A DNA stretch of 64,000 nucleotides from Lyngbya confervoides BDU141951 (GTDB lineage: Bacteria; Cyanobacteriota; Cyanobacteriia; Thermosynechococcales; Thermosynechococcaceae), in contig NZ_JTHE03000044.1 of the NCBI RefSeq assembly GCF_000817775.3, forward strand, positions 124,001 through 188,000, given 5' to 3'. Made by a program: the position numbers and the translations under genes. Below, piece after piece: positions 48,432 through 57,867 of the stretch (its first letter is position 1; the number at the start of each line of letters is the position of its first letter). The notes beneath the pieces were generated by a model. That model had not been told where the DNA came from and did no database searches. It worked only from the letters and a program-made list of their open reading frames with translations.

Positions 48432-49373
48432 TTAGGGGGCGCAGCGGGAGGAGGCCACCGCGCCAAGCCCCTGTTTGTCCATCCAATCTGCGAGGATGGC
48501 ATTGACCTGCTCAGGCCGCTCGTCCTGGGGACAATGCCCCGCTTGCTCTAGCTGCACATGGGTAATTTGGGGGTTGCAGCGGGCAAACTGATGGCCAAAG
48601 TGGGGCATCACCATGCGATCTTGCTGGCCCCAGAGCAGCAGAATGGGAGCCTGAATACGGGGCAGGGTCAGTTTTGCGCTGGGGCCAAAGCTGGCCTTTG
48701 GCATAGATTGGAACAGGCAAACAAAGGTTTGCGCTGCGCCGCGATCGCGGGTGGGTAGGGCCAGAATTTCCATCAGCTCTTCGGTCACCGCCGCTCCGTC
48801 GTGATAGGCCAACCTTGCCCACCGCTTCAGCAGAGCTGGGGAGCGCAGCAGATAAAACAGGGGTTTCAGGATTAACGGCGTGGTGAACAGCTGTTCAATG
48901 CGCGTCACCCAGGGGCGCACCCAAGTCGGAATCATCTCCTCCCTCAAGGTGGTATCTGGTAAGTTCAACAGCACCACCCCTCGACAGAGGTCTGGGTATT
49001 GGGCCGCGATCGCCATACAGACCAGGGACCCAATGGAATTGCCCACCAGAATCACGGGCGTCTGAATGAGGGTGTGCCAAAAATCATGCACCTGCTGCAC
49101 CCAGAAATCCACATTGAACGCCTGCTCAATTTTCTCCGAGGCTCCAAACCCAACCAGGTCCAGAGCGTAAACCGGATGATGTTGGGCAAAGTAGGGGATA
49201 TTTTGCCGCCAATGACCAATGGATGCTCCAAATCCATGGATGAACAAAAGAGGGGGGCGATCCTCGCTGGCGATTTCAGGGGGCAAAAAACTATAGCGGG
49301 CTTGCCAGCCTCGCCAGGACCAGTCGCGCTGTATCCCGATGGGAGGTCTCAGTGGACTATACATTGGGCACAT
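48432..49373 (-). CDS. Alpha/beta-fold hydrolase
   Basis: 313 residues. The nucleophile elbow is GNSIGS (S113), the oxyanion stretch FIHGFGAS, the acid GQQDRMV, and the His in QAGHCPQDE. The pattern matches the plant- and cyanobacteria-type group containing pheophytinase-like and esterase proteins. Substrate unknown. It lies upstream of ilvN with 114 bases between. Confidence 0.88.
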   Translation of the reverse strand: MCPMYSPLRPPIGIQRDWSWRGWQARYSFLPPEIASEDRPPLLFIHGFGASIGHWRQNIPYFAQHHPVYALDLVGFGASEKIEQAFNVDFWVQQVHDFWHTLIQTPVILVGNSIGSLVCMAIAAQYPDLCRGVVLLNLPDTTLREEMIPTWVRPWVTRIEQLFTTPLILKPLFYLLRSPALLKRWARLAYHDGAAVTEELMEILALPTRDRGAAQTFVCLFQSMPKASFGPSAKLTLPRIQAPILLLWGQQDRMVMPHFGHQFARCNPQITHVQLEQAGHCPQDERPEQVNAILADWMDKQGLGAVASSRCAP

Positions 49374-49445
49374 TGGGCGCGATATCCTTATTTAAAGCAG
49401 AGCTTGAAATCAAGCCTTAAAGGACGGAGGAGATCGACCGGGAGA

Positions 49446-49997
49446 CTACTGAAGTTCCCAATAAACGTTCCCCTCATCGTCTTTGGCCTCCACCTGAACC
49501 CTTTGTTCATTGCCTTGCACATCGGTGACGGTGCATTCAAAGGTTTCTCCCGTCAAAGCAATTCTAAACTTTCCCCCGCAGTCAGCGCTGGTTTCCACCT
49601 GTAATTGCTCAGAAATACCCTGGGCAATTTGCTCCTCCAGTGCCGCATTGGAAATCAGGCCATTCAGGCTTTCCAGCCCCTTTTGTGCATCCCAGCGAAT
49701 GTTGCCCTCATCGTCTGTCTGGGTCACCTCTGCATCGAAGGACTGCCCGCCCTCCAGGGTGACCTTACAGGTAAAGGTGTTCCCCTCTTCAATCTTCTGG
49801 TCCTCAGGGCAAATGACGGTGTTGGCTACCAACCCTGTTTGGGTTTGAATGCCTTCTGAAATAGCCGTTTCCACCTTTGCGTCGTCAATGGTGGTGTTGC
49901 AGGCTGCCAGGGTCAGCGCCAGCAGGGGCAGGGCCAACCCGCGAGATATCCTTGGCCTTGGAAGACTGGTCCCCGTTGGGATCAGGTCTGTGATCAT
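49446..49997 (-). CDS. Lipoprotein with two DUF4333-like domains
   Basis: 183 residues. A lipobox LAAC33 follows a hydrophobic segment. Two tandem copies of a DUF4333-like unit follow: one from about 37 (VETAISEGIQTQTG, VICPEDQKIEEGNTFTC, VTQTDDEGNIRW) and one from about 110 (EEQIAQGISEQL, TADCGGKF near GETFECTV, VEAKDDEGNVYW). DUF4333 proteins are usually single-domain secreted proteins, also known from actinobacteria. Function unknown. Single gene. Confidence 0.85.
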   Translation of the reverse strand: MITDLIPTGTSLPRPRISRGLALPLLALTLAACNTTIDDAKVETAISEGIQTQTGLVANTVICPEDQKIEEGNTFTCKVTLEGGQSFDAEVTQTDDEGNIRWDAQKGLESLNGLISNAALEEQIAQGISEQLQVETSADCGGKFRIALTGETFECTVTDVQGNEQRVQVEAKDDEGNVYWELQ

Positions 49998-50157
49998 GTC
50001 TCTACCCTCTTAACGAATGTCAAGCCAAAGCAGTGCAGCGACGTTAGCGTTTAGGATCGCCTTATTCTAGTTTTCCCATGTCCCATTCCCCAACCCATCG
50101 AAATTTTATAATGATTTATGGGTCATGAAAAAAGCGGCGGTCAGCTGCCTGTGCATC

Positions 50158-51225
50158 CTAACAGCTCAGGGCCATAGCATTAGACTCCACAGCCTGGGCC
50201 AGGGTTTGCAGCATTTGACGGGTTGTTGCAAAGTCTACACAGGCATCCGTCACGCTCTGGCCATAAACGAGCTGATTGACAGGAGTGGACAGGGACTGGT
50301 TGCCTGCCACCAGATGACTTTCAATCATCACCCCCATGATGGCCGGAGATCCCATGCGAACCTGCTGGGCCACATTGTTTAGAACATGAACTTGCTGCTG
50401 GTGATCCTTATTGGCATTGGCATGGCTACAGTCCACCATCAGCCGCTGGTTGAGACCAGGAACTTGAAGTTTTTCCTGGGCCTGCTGAATAAAGGGCGCT
50501 TCATAGTTCGGTCCCGATTTGCCACCGCGCAAAACCAGATGGGTATCCAGATTGCCCGTGGTGGTCACAATGCTGGCAACGCCGTCGTGATTGATGCCCA
50601 GAAAGTGATGGGGCTGCTGCGCAGCAAGCATGGCATTCACCGCAGCCTGGAGACTGCCGTCCGTATTGTTCTTAAACCCAATGGGCATGGAGAGTCCAGA
50701 GGCCATCTCCCGATGGGTTTGGCTCTCGGTGGTGCGAGCCCCAATGGCGGTCCAGGCAATCACATCGGCAATGTATTGGGGCGTGATGGGGTCTAATAAC
50801 TCGGTGGCGGCAGGAAGTCCTAAGCTAGCTAAATCCAGCAGCAGCTTCCGCGCCATGCGCAGACCGCTGTTGATGTTGTAGCTGCCATCAAGATGGGGAT
50901 CATTAATTAACCCCTTCCACCCAATGCTGGTTCTGGGCTTTTCGAAGTAGACCCGCATCACAATTTCCAGCTGGTCTGCCAATTCAGCGCGCAGAGAGGC
51001 TAATTGGGTGCCGTACTCATAGGCTGCTTCCACATCATGAATGGAGCAGGGACCCACAATGACCAGCAGGCGATGATCTTGGTGACTGAGAATTTGACGA
51101 ATGCGATCGCGCGTTTTGACAACCAAGGCTGCGGCCTGCTCCGTTATGGGCAACTCATAGTGCAGCATTGCCGGACTCAGTAATGGACGGTTTTCAACCA
51201 CATGCAGATCGGCAGTTTTATCCAT
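50158..51225 (-). CDS. aroF: DAHP synthase (class I, AroG/F type)
   Basis: 355 residues from ATG 51225; the frame extends eight codons further. It joins PEP and erythrose 4-phosphate, the first step of the shikimate pathway. Motifs GPCSIHD, KPRTSIGWKG, RTTESQTHRE and DCSHAN are present. The isozyme type (Tyr- or Phe-inhibited) cannot be assigned without alignment, so the symbol is by family only. It is divergent from the anchored protein at 51415. Confidence 0.93.
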   Translation of the reverse strand: MDKTADLHVVENRPLLSPAMLHYELPITEQAAALVVKTRDRIRQILSHQDHRLLVIVGPCSIHDVEAAYEYGTQLASLRAELADQLEIVMRVYFEKPRTSIGWKGLINDPHLDGSYNINSGLRMARKLLLDLASLGLPAATELLDPITPQYIADVIAWTAIGARTTESQTHREMASGLSMPIGFKNNTDGSLQAAVNAMLAAQQPHHFLGINHDGVASIVTTTGNLDTHLVLRGGKSGPNYEAPFIQQAQEKLQVPGLNQRLMVDCSHANANKDHQQQVHVLNNVAQQVRMGSPAIMGVMIESHLVAGNQSLSTPVNQLVYGQSVTDACVDFATTRQMLQTLAQAVESNAMALSC

Positions 51226-51414
51226 GAAATTCCCCAAGAGAAAAAACAACTTGACGCAGGCCCAACCCCCATTCTAAGGGAACTGCGTTCCTGTGACATG
51301 GGTAAGCAGTCAGCAGCAAGTTCGCCAGAACAGTCCCTAGAATTTTTTTCAGGGTTGGAAAGTCAGGGTATGATCAGCACGCCCCACCTGTGGCATGAAT
51401 GGGGGAAACCTGTG

Positions 51415-51978
51415 ATGAACATGAGAAATAGCCTGAATTCAGCCCTTCTATCGGTGCTGATTGGTGGCGGAACCGCCTTGCTGGTCACGCAGGTTTATTT
51501 TAGTTTTCTCCTCAATCCCTCCATTTCCCAGCCTCGCTTGAAACAATCTGACTCCCCAGGGTCTTCTGTCATCCGTCAGCCCAGGGAACCCGGTTCCTCA
51601 ACCCTGCCGCCAGACCCCCTTGCCCCTGCGGGAAAAGATTGGTCGGGAGATCTGCGGGTGTTTAACCAGACCCTCCAACCGATCCGCCTGGTCTTGCGGC
51701 GCTCCCCAAGGACTCCCGCCGATCAGTCGGCAGAACTGCCCCCTGTGGAGTGGGACTTTACAGGTCAAGAAGGTGCCGATTGGGGAGTGACGGTTTCGTT
51801 GCCCAACCAATCCCCCATGGATCTCAAGCCCGGCGATGTTTTGTTCGCCTACGCCCTCGACTCATCCCATCGCTATTGGGGGCCGTTTGTTGTGGGACAG
51901 ACCGAGGCTCCTGTCCATGACCCGGCCAAACGGGAATGGCGGCTGCGGATTCAGGAACGCCGCAGCCCGTCGCCCTAG
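51415..51978 (+). CDS. Membrane-anchored protein of unknown function
   Basis: 187 residues from ATG 51415 behind GGGGAA. One N-terminal helix (about 12-33, LLSVLIGGGTALLVTQVYF), a Pro/Ser-rich linker, and a periplasmic beta-rich domain of about 115 residues (GDLRVFNQTLQ, PVEWDFTGQEG, DVLFAYALDSSHRYWGPF). No family recognised. The frame extends to 51202 but that part overlaps the start of the DAHP synthase. Confidence 0.72.
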   Translation: MNMRNSLNSALLSVLIGGGTALLVTQVYFSFLLNPSISQPRLKQSDSPGSSVIRQPREPGSSTLPPDPLAPAGKDWSGDLRVFNQTLQPIRLVLRRSPRTPADQSAELPPVEWDFTGQEGADWGVTVSLPNQSPMDLKPGDVLFAYALDSSHRYWGPFVVGQTEAPVHDPAKREWRLRIQERRSPSP

Positions 51979-52003
51979 CCAGGGGCAAGTCCTGCAGGAG
52001 GGG

Positions 52004-52741
52004 TTAGGTCCAGGCCGGATGATTCAACAGCGCATTGAAGGATTGGACGCCCCTGAGCTGATTGGAAAGGGGTAGGTGTCCCCGCGGTGCTTGGTCGAGA
52101 TCCCAGATAAATCCATCGGGATACCGAGTCCAGGTGCGGCCGGTTTTCCAGGCGATTTTGGGCCAAAAACTCTCCCAATTTTGGCCGACACTCAGCCAAA
52201 GTTGACGCTGGACGGTGAAGCCGAATTTCCCCTCAGAATGGACCAGCCAGAGCTGATTTAGGGTTTGCAGATCCTCAATGGGCATTTGCTCCACTTCGGT
52301 AAAGTAAAGCCATTTGCGCCGCATTGCCACCTCTCCAGCCAGTTCACATAGTTTTTCCAGGGTGAGGCGGTCGGCCTCCTGAAAATCCTGGGCCAGCAAC
52401 AGTGCCTGCAGGGGCTGATAGTCGATGTTCCGGGCTGAACGGAGGGGAACAATGCCAGTGGGAAAATGCTGCTGGAGAAACTGTTGACAGGTTTCGTCGG
52501 GGGCTGACCAGAGATACTCGTAGCACCGTCCTTCGATAAAGGTGGGTGGGGTGTTGCGTTGCTTGAAATCCAACAGAAAGCGCTGCATCACTGAATATCC
52601 CACGGTTTGATATGCGGATATTTCGGCCAAGAGCCGCAGTTGCTTCGCCGGGGAACTCGTTCCGAAGGCCGTTTCGAGCTGGGTTAGGGCATCGGTATCA
52701 CTGGGCGGTGGAGCTAAGGCTTCATTGTCGGACGCCATCAT
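52004..52741 (-). CDS. gun4: GUN4, Mg-chelatase regulator
   Basis: 245 residues. An N-terminal helical bundle precedes the GUN4 core (VGYSVM, LTLEKLCELAGEVAMRRKW, EGKFGFTVQRQLW, GHLPLSNQLRGVQ). It binds Mg-protoporphyrin and protoporphyrin and activates the ChlH subunit of Mg-chelatase. The length matches the family. Its end lies close to the convergent anchored protein. Confidence 0.95.
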   Translation of the reverse strand: MMASDNEALAPPPSDTDALTQLETAFGTSSPAKQLRLLAEISAYQTVGYSVMQRFLLDFKQRNTPPTFIEGRCYEYLWSAPDETCQQFLQQHFPTGIVPLRSARNIDYQPLQALLLAQDFQEADRLTLEKLCELAGEVAMRRKWLYFTEVEQMPIEDLQTLNQLWLVHSEGKFGFTVQRQLWLSVGQNWESFWPKIAWKTGRTWTRYPDGFIWDLDQAPRGHLPLSNQLRGVQSFNALLNHPAWT

Positions 52742-52964
52742 AGGAATGACTCAAATCAGAGAACGGGGTCGGGTATAAATTTACGCTACGCCTTTAACCC
52801 TATCAAAAAGCTGTGGCGGCCCGACAGATTGCAAGGCTTTGTTGCGAGTCTTCCCCTGGCTGGGAAAATAAACGAAATGTTTCCAAGCGTATAGAGTCCG
52901 AAATTTCGCCCTAGGCTTTGCCTAGGATACAGGTAAAGACCCACCCTACTGCTGGAGATGCACC

Positions 52965-53483
52965 ATGGCTGAAAAAATTTTGGTTGCCCTAGATCACTCG
53001 CCCATGAGTGATCGCGTGTTTCAAGACTCTCTCAAGCTAGCCCAGGCCCTGGGGGCTGAACTGCTGCTGGTGCATGTTCTCTCTAGTGGCTCCGCAGACA
53101 GCCCCAAACTCCCCACCATGCCTATTCTCGACTATTATCCCAGCTATAACGCCTCTGCCATGGAAGTCTTTGAACAAGCCTGGCAAGCTTATGAACAGAA
53201 GGGCCAGGCCATGCTAGATCGTTTGCAAGCAACGGCTGCAGCGGCGGGTCTAACGGTGCAGGCTCGGCAGGTCCAGGGGGCAGCAGGCGCAATTCTATGT
53301 CGGGAGGCCAAAGACTTTGGGGCCACCCTGATTGTGATGGGTCGACGGGGGCATTCTGGCTTAAGTGAGCTGCTGCTGGGAAGTGTTAGCAACTATGTGC
53401 TGCACCATGCTCCCTGCTCTATCTACGTCATCAATGCTGTTCCAGAGGCCCAACCCCTTCCACCCCTCAAGGATGAGTTGTGA
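52965..53483 (+). CDS. Universal stress protein
   Basis: 172 residues, Usp fold. The ATP-binding signature G-2x-G-9x-GS is intact (GRRGHSGLSELLLGS). It begins EKILVALDHSPMS. An insertion of about 20 residues (TMPILDYYPSYN region) is present in many cyanobacterial Usps. Its last 17 bases overlap the end of pth. Confidence 0.93.
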   Translation: MAEKILVALDHSPMSDRVFQDSLKLAQALGAELLLVHVLSSGSADSPKLPTMPILDYYPSYNASAMEVFEQAWQAYEQKGQAMLDRLQATAAAAGLTVQARQVQGAAGAILCREAKDFGATLIVMGRRGHSGLSELLLGSVSNYVLHHAPCSIYVINAVPEAQPLPPLKDEL

Positions 53484-54078
53484 TCTGCTGATTGTAGCGA
53501 TTCATGGCTTTGGGGACGCCCTGCTGGAGCGCGCATTCCACGGCGTCGGCTGCCCGCGCCAGAATCTCGGTGACGATCCCTTGCTCTGCGGCGGTAAACC
53601 GTCCCAGTACGTAGGACACTGTATCGGCATCTGTCACTCGAGGGCACTTGGGACTATCAATTCCCAGCCGTAAGCGTGGAAAGTCCTGGGTTCCTAGGCA
53701 GGAAATTAGCGATCGCATGCCGTTGTGCCCTCCCGCTGAGCCGGAGAGGCGCAGCCGCAAGCGTCCCAGTGGTAAATCCATATCGTCGTAAACTGCCAGC
53801 ACCGACTGGGCTGGCCATTTGTACCAATCCAGAACAGCCCGCACCGCTGCGCCGGAACGATTCATATAGGTGGTGGGCTTTAGGAGCGCTAACGGCTGAC
53901 CCGCAGGTCCCTGCCCCTGTCCCCACTGCCCCTTCAACCGTCGCTCTTCGCGCAGCGCAATCCCCCAACGTTGAGCCAGGAGGTCAACGACTTCAAACCC
54001 AACATTGTGACGAGTCTTCTCGTATTTCTGCCCTGGATTCCCTAATCCCACCACCAGCAGAGGCGTTTGTTGTTCCAT
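53467..54078 (-). CDS. pth: Peptidyl-tRNA hydrolase
   Basis: 203 residues. It frees tRNA from stalled peptidyl-tRNA. Catalytic His 24 in KTRHNVGF, the Asn in TYMNRSG and the Asp in YDDMDLPLG are present. The gene lies 6 bases after the TatA-type gene on the same strand, forming one transcript, and overlaps the convergent Usp gene by 17 bases. Confidence 0.97.
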   Translation of the reverse strand: MEQQTPLLVVGLGNPGQKYEKTRHNVGFEVVDLLAQRWGIALREERRLKGQWGQGQGPAGQPLALLKPTTYMNRSGAAVRAVLDWYKWPAQSVLAVYDDMDLPLGRLRLRLSGSAGGHNGMRSLISCLGTQDFPRLRLGIDSPKCPRVTDADTVSYVLGRFTAAEQGIVTEILARAADAVECALQQGVPKAMNRYNQQITTHP

Positions 54079-54084
54079 CCTAAT

Positions 54085-54417
54085 TTAGGCAGGATGCCCT
54101 GCGCTGCCGTTCTCCTCCGAATCCCCCTCGGAACTCACGATGCCGGGGTCAGATGGGGCCATCTCCCCCTGGACCAATTGCGGCGGATCTCGCTCTTCGA
54201 GTCTAGCTTCCATGGGCCGGGCGTCGGCATCGGAGGTTGAAGATCGTTCGACTTCCCGCTTGATTTCAGCCTCAAATTCCTTCGAGGCATCTTGAAAACT
54301 CCGAAGGGTTTTACCCAAGCTCCGACCAATTTCCGGCAGCTTCTTCGGCCCAAAGATGAGCAGAGCCACGATAAAAATCAGGACCATCTCCGGAAGCCCG
54401 ATCCCAAAAATGTTCAT
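54085..54417 (-). CDS. tatA: TatA/E-type twin-arginine translocase subunit
   Basis: 110 residues from ATG 54417 ([11 protein letters not shown]). An N-terminal helix [19 protein letters not shown] and the following amphipathic helix ending [13 protein letters not shown] are standard. A 55-residue acidic, Ser/Pro tail is variable. It could form the Tat pore in thylakoid or plasma membrane. The frame extends to 54498, but those residues come from a repeat and are not part of the family. Confidence 0.92.
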   Translation of the reverse strand: MNIFGIGLPEMVLIFIVALLIFGPKKLPEIGRSLGKTLRSFQDASKEFEAEIKREVERSSTSDADARPMEARLEERDPPQLVQGEMAPSDPGIVSSEGDSEENGSAGHPA

Positions 54418-54466
54418 GTTTAAGGTCTTCCTCACTCGCGCACAATTGATTTGACGGCTGTTTCGA

Positions 54467-54521
54467 CTAGAGTCTCCTTCACCTAGAGTCTTCTTCACCT
54501 AGAGTCTTCTTCACCTAGAGG
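54467..54521. repeat. 16-bp tandem repeat, about 3.4 copies
   Basis: CTAGAGTCTTCTTCAC is repeated at 54467-54482 (one mismatch), 54483-54498 and 54499-54514, with a further partial copy. It lies just upstream of tatA and creates a spurious N-terminal extension of its frame. Confidence 0.93.
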
Positions 54522-54685
54522 CCCTTGAGCCACGACTCCTCTGTGGATCCACAAAGCAGCGACGCCCGCCACTGTGACAGACGTCGCTAAACAGCGGCCG
54601 GTAGTGTGAACCGTCAACCGCTCAGGCCAATCCTAAGGACCATCCTTCCCTCCAGATGAGGACGGATTTTCCTAGCCGAATTTCC

Positions 54686-54889
54686 CTAGCCGCCCAGGTT
54701 GGTCCAGCTCATATTGACGCCATCTAAAATCAGCGTTGAGTTGTAAATTTCCAGAATGATGACCAGAAAAACTAGAAATAGTCCCATGAATAGCGCCATC
54801 AGCGGTGTAGTCCCCCAACCAGGAACAACCTTTCCATACTCAGAGTTTAGAGGACGGAGAATATCACCCAATCGAGTCTGTTTTGCCAT
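54686..54889 (-). CDS. psbH: Photosystem II protein PsbH
   Basis: 67 residues. A single membrane helix ([19 protein letters not shown]) follows a basic stromal head. PsbH lies beside CP47 and stabilises the QB site. It is encoded opposite psbN, as in plastids and cyanobacteria. Confidence 0.98.
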   Translation of the reverse strand: MAKQTRLGDILRPLNSEYGKVVPGWGTTPLMALFMGLFLVFLVIILEIYNSTLILDGVNMSWTNLGG

Positions 54890-55029
54890 AATTTACCTGT
54901 CACAGTTACCAACAGTCCGAAAAAATCGCTTAATGCCGTAGGTTAGCAGTTGCTAGGGCGGGCACCAAGATTTGAAAACTTTTTATTAATTTTACTTAAT
55001 AATATAAGAGAAAGAGTTTGATCAACAAA

Positions 55030-55170
55030 ATGTTTACTGCCAATCCTGCCTCGATTATTAGCCTCAGCATCGTTGCTGTGGTGGTGGCCTTCACCGGCTA
55101 TGCCATCTATATTGCCTTTGGCCCACCGAGTAAAGAGCTGGCTGATCCCTTTGAAGATCACGAAGATTAG
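55030..55170 (+). CDS. psbN: PsbN, photosystem II assembly factor
   Basis: 46 residues, too short for a standard gene call. One helix ([19 protein letters not shown]) followed by a tail with [13 protein letters not shown]. It is divergent from psbH with a 140-base shared promoter region. It is required for assembly of the PSII reaction centre. Confidence 0.97.
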   Translation: MFTANPASIISLSIVAVVVAFTGYAIYIAFGPPSKELADPFEDHED

Positions 55171-55273
55171 CCCCTGAGCCAGTTTTTTGTCTGGAATGCA
55201 TTATCTCTGCGCCAGCCCGCTTTGACGTACACTGAAGGCTGGCATTTTAAATTCAGCCATTTCTTCTAGACGT

Positions 55274-56668
55274 GTGACGGATAGCGCCAACATACAGATC
55301 CAAAATATTAGCCGCAAGGAACTGCGAGAGCTGGTGCGATCGCAGCTGGAGATGCTGTTGGAGCAGAGCAATTTCCCCGGTGCCAAAGCCTTACTGGTGC
55401 CGGTGCAGCCTGCGGATATTGCCGATGCCATCGAAGGATTGCCAGAGCCGATGCAGGCTCTAGCCTTTCGCTTACTGTCGAAGGATGAGGCCATTGAGGT
55501 CTACGAACATCTCAGCTCCGCCGTACAGCAGTCCTTGATTGAGGATTTCAAGCGGCAAGACGTGCTGGAAGTGGTGGATCAAATGTCTCCTGATGACCGC
55601 GCCCGGCTGTTTGACGAACTACCAGCTAAGGTGGTGACCCGGCTTCTAGGGCAGCTCAGTCCCATGGAGCGGCAAGCCACTGCCTTACTCCTGGGCTACG
55701 AAGCAGGAACTGCGGGGCGGATCATGACCCCGGAGTATGTGTCTCTTAAGGAGAAACTCACGGTTTTTGAAGCCATTGAGCGCATTCGCAGCCTGGCTAA
55801 GTTTACCGAGACTATTTACTACCTGTACGTCATTGATGCGGCTCGTCACCTGACGGGAATCATTTCCCTGCGCGATTTGGTGGTGGCCCAGCCCTCTGAG
55901 ACCATTGGCAGCATCATGACCCGAGATGTGGTGTTCGTGCAAACGGACATGGACCAAGAGGAGGTGGCTCGCCTCATTCAGCGCTACGATTTTTTAGCCC
56001 TGCCGGTGGTGGACCGCGAGCAGCGTCTTGTGGGGATTGTGACGGTGGACGATGTCCTCGACATTCTGGAGGAGGAAGCCACTGAGGATATTTACACCAT
56101 GGGGGGGGTGCAGTCTGGCACCGATGATTATTTTCAGTCGGATCTGCTGACGGTGGCGCGGCGGCGCGTGCTCTGGCTGCTGGTGCTACTGATCACCAAT
56201 ACCGGCACCTCAGCCGTTATCCACAGCCAGGAAGATATTCTCAAAGAGGTGGTGTCCCTGGCCACCTTTATCCCGCTGCTAATTGGAACCGGCGGAAATG
56301 TGGGGGCGCAGTCATCAACGGTGGTTATTCGCAGCCTCAATGTCGATGCAGCCAATCCCAATAAACCCTTTTGGGTCATTCAACGGGAAGCGATGGCTGG
56401 AGCGCTGTTGGGCATGATGCTGGGTGTCATTGTGATTGTTTGGGCCTACGTGCTTCAGGGCAGCTGGTCCGTGGCGGTAGCGGTGGGCTTTAGCTTGGTG
56501 GCCATCTCTACCTTGGCTTCGGTGGCAGGGTCTGCCCTGCCCTATTTGTTCAAGACCCTGAAGTTTGACCCGGCCTTAATGTCTGCCCCTTTCATTACAA
56601 CGGCTGTAGATGTTCTGGGTGTTTTAATTTACTTTGCGATCGCGCGCTTGATTATCAGCCGATTTTAG
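55274..56668 (+). CDS. mgtE: Magnesium transporter MgtE
   Basis: 464 residues, starting at GTG 55274. N-terminal superhelical domain, two CBS domains (about 140-260, VQTDMDQEEVARLIQ and AVVDREQR region) and a five-helix C-terminal pore domain including LIGTGGNVGAQSSTV. It senses Mg2+ through the N and CBS domains and imports Mg2+. Single gene. Confidence 0.96.
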   Translation: MTDSANIQIQNISRKELRELVRSQLEMLLEQSNFPGAKALLVPVQPADIADAIEGLPEPMQALAFRLLSKDEAIEVYEHLSSAVQQSLIEDFKRQDVLEVVDQMSPDDRARLFDELPAKVVTRLLGQLSPMERQATALLLGYEAGTAGRIMTPEYVSLKEKLTVFEAIERIRSLAKFTETIYYLYVIDAARHLTGIISLRDLVVAQPSETIGSIMTRDVVFVQTDMDQEEVARLIQRYDFLALPVVDREQRLVGIVTVDDVLDILEEEATEDIYTMGGVQSGTDDYFQSDLLTVARRRVLWLLVLLITNTGTSAVIHSQEDILKEVVSLATFIPLLIGTGGNVGAQSSTVVIRSLNVDAANPNKPFWVIQREAMAGALLGMMLGVIVIVWAYVLQGSWSVAVAVGFSLVAISTLASVAGSALPYLFKTLKFDPALMSAPFITTAVDVLGVLIYFAIARLIISRF

Positions 56669-56873
56669 ACCCAGGCCCGCCTCCCGCGATCGCAGGGCCG
56701 AGGGCTTCACAATAGGTGACGAAGCTTCAGAATTTGTAATAAAAATCGAGCCGCAAAGCGTCTAATGTTACAGACTAGGTGCCTATGGCACTTAACTTTT
56801 TAACATGGATCTTTTCCAGTCAACGCAGTGCGTTTGTACTCCAGAAGATTAGCCTTAGGAATGGAACGTTAGG

Positions 56874-57590
56874 ATGAGCAGTAACTTAGCCGTTAAACTC
56901 CGCGAAGGGACAAAAAAGTCTCATACGATGGCAGAAAACGTCGGATTTATTAAATGTTTTCTCAAGGGGACCGTGGAGAAAAGCTCCTACCGCAAGCTGG
57001 TTGCAGATCTTTATTTTGTCTACCAGGCTATGGAAGCGGAGATGGATCGCCTGAAGGATCATCCCATCGTCTCGCAGATTTATTTTCCTGAGTTGAACCG
57101 GGAGCAGAGTCTAGAGCGGGACTTGCACTATTATTACGGTGCCAACTGGCGAGAGACCATTCAGCCTTCGGAGGCTGCTCAGCAATATGTCCAGCGCATC
57201 CACGAGGTTGGACAAACGCAGCCAGAGCTGTTGGTCGCCCATTCCTACACGCGCTATCTAGGCGATCTGTCCGGCGGGCAAATCCTCAAGGGCATCGCGG
57301 AGCGTGGGATGAACCTGAGTGAGGGAGAGGGTACGGCCTTCTATACCTTTGAGGCCATTTCAGATGAAAAGGCTTTCAAAAATCAATACCGCGCTGCCAT
57401 GGATGGCCTGCCGGTGGACGAAGCGACGGCGAACCAGATTGTGGATGAAGCCAACGATGCCTTTCACCGCAATATGCTGATGTTTCAGGAGCTAGAGGGG
57501 AACCTCATCCGCGCCATTGGCAAAATGCTCTTCAACACGCTGACCCGTAGGCGTGTCCGCGGCAGTACGGAACTGGCAACTGCCGACTAG
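56874..57590 (+). CDS. ho1: Heme oxygenase (biliverdin-forming)
   Basis: 238 residues, HO fold. The proximal His is in KKSHTMAEN (H17) and the distal loop is LGDLSGGQILKG. It opens heme to biliverdin using ferredoxin electrons, feeding phycobilin synthesis. Single gene with a strong terminator 46 bases later. Confidence 0.97.
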   Translation: MSSNLAVKLREGTKKSHTMAENVGFIKCFLKGTVEKSSYRKLVADLYFVYQAMEAEMDRLKDHPIVSQIYFPELNREQSLERDLHYYYGANWRETIQPSEAAQQYVQRIHEVGQTQPELLVAHSYTRYLGDLSGGQILKGIAERGMNLSEGEGTAFYTFEAISDEKAFKNQYRAAMDGLPVDEATANQIVDEANDAFHRNMLMFQELEGNLIRAIGKMLFNTLTRRRVRGSTELATAD

Positions 57591-57636
57591 TTCCTCGGCT
57601 ACGCCAATCAGTTTTGATCACATCAACCTCAACAAC

Positions 57637-57667
57637 TCCCCGATATGACCCTTCGGGGATTTTTTTT
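57637..57667 (+). terminator. Rho-independent terminator of ho1
   Basis: TCCCCGA (57637-57643) pairs with TCGGGGA (57653-57659) and is followed by eight T. Confidence 0.94.
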
Positions 57668-57677
57668 GCCTCTGGGG

Positions 57678-57842
57678 ACTTCTCAGGATTGCCCGGATTG
57701 TGGAGCAGAGGCTTGTAAAGACCTGTCAAGCAGAATCCAGCATGGCTCTCACTGTGGTTCAATCAAACCTCGTGATGGGGCAGCCGGACAAGTAATTTGG
57801 GCCTGGGGCCTGGGCTTACTCCGTCTAGCCAAGTGTCTTTGA
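57678..57842 (+). pseudogene. TnpB (IS200/IS605 OrfB) C-terminal remnant
   Basis: A 55-residue frame starts TSQDCPDCGA, the first half of the TnpB zinc ribbon, then KDLSSRIQHGSHCG and PRDGAAGQVIWAWGL, recognisable as the end of the zinc ribbon and the last RuvC motif (normally CPHCG and RDxNAA). The second zinc pair has lost its first Cys (Ser instead). The preceding roughly 350 residues of a TnpB are missing, so an upstream deletion joined it to the ho1 terminator. Certainly nonfunctional as a protein. Confidence 0.75.
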
Positions 57843-57867
57843 CGCAGGAAATCTTTGGGGCGACCCC

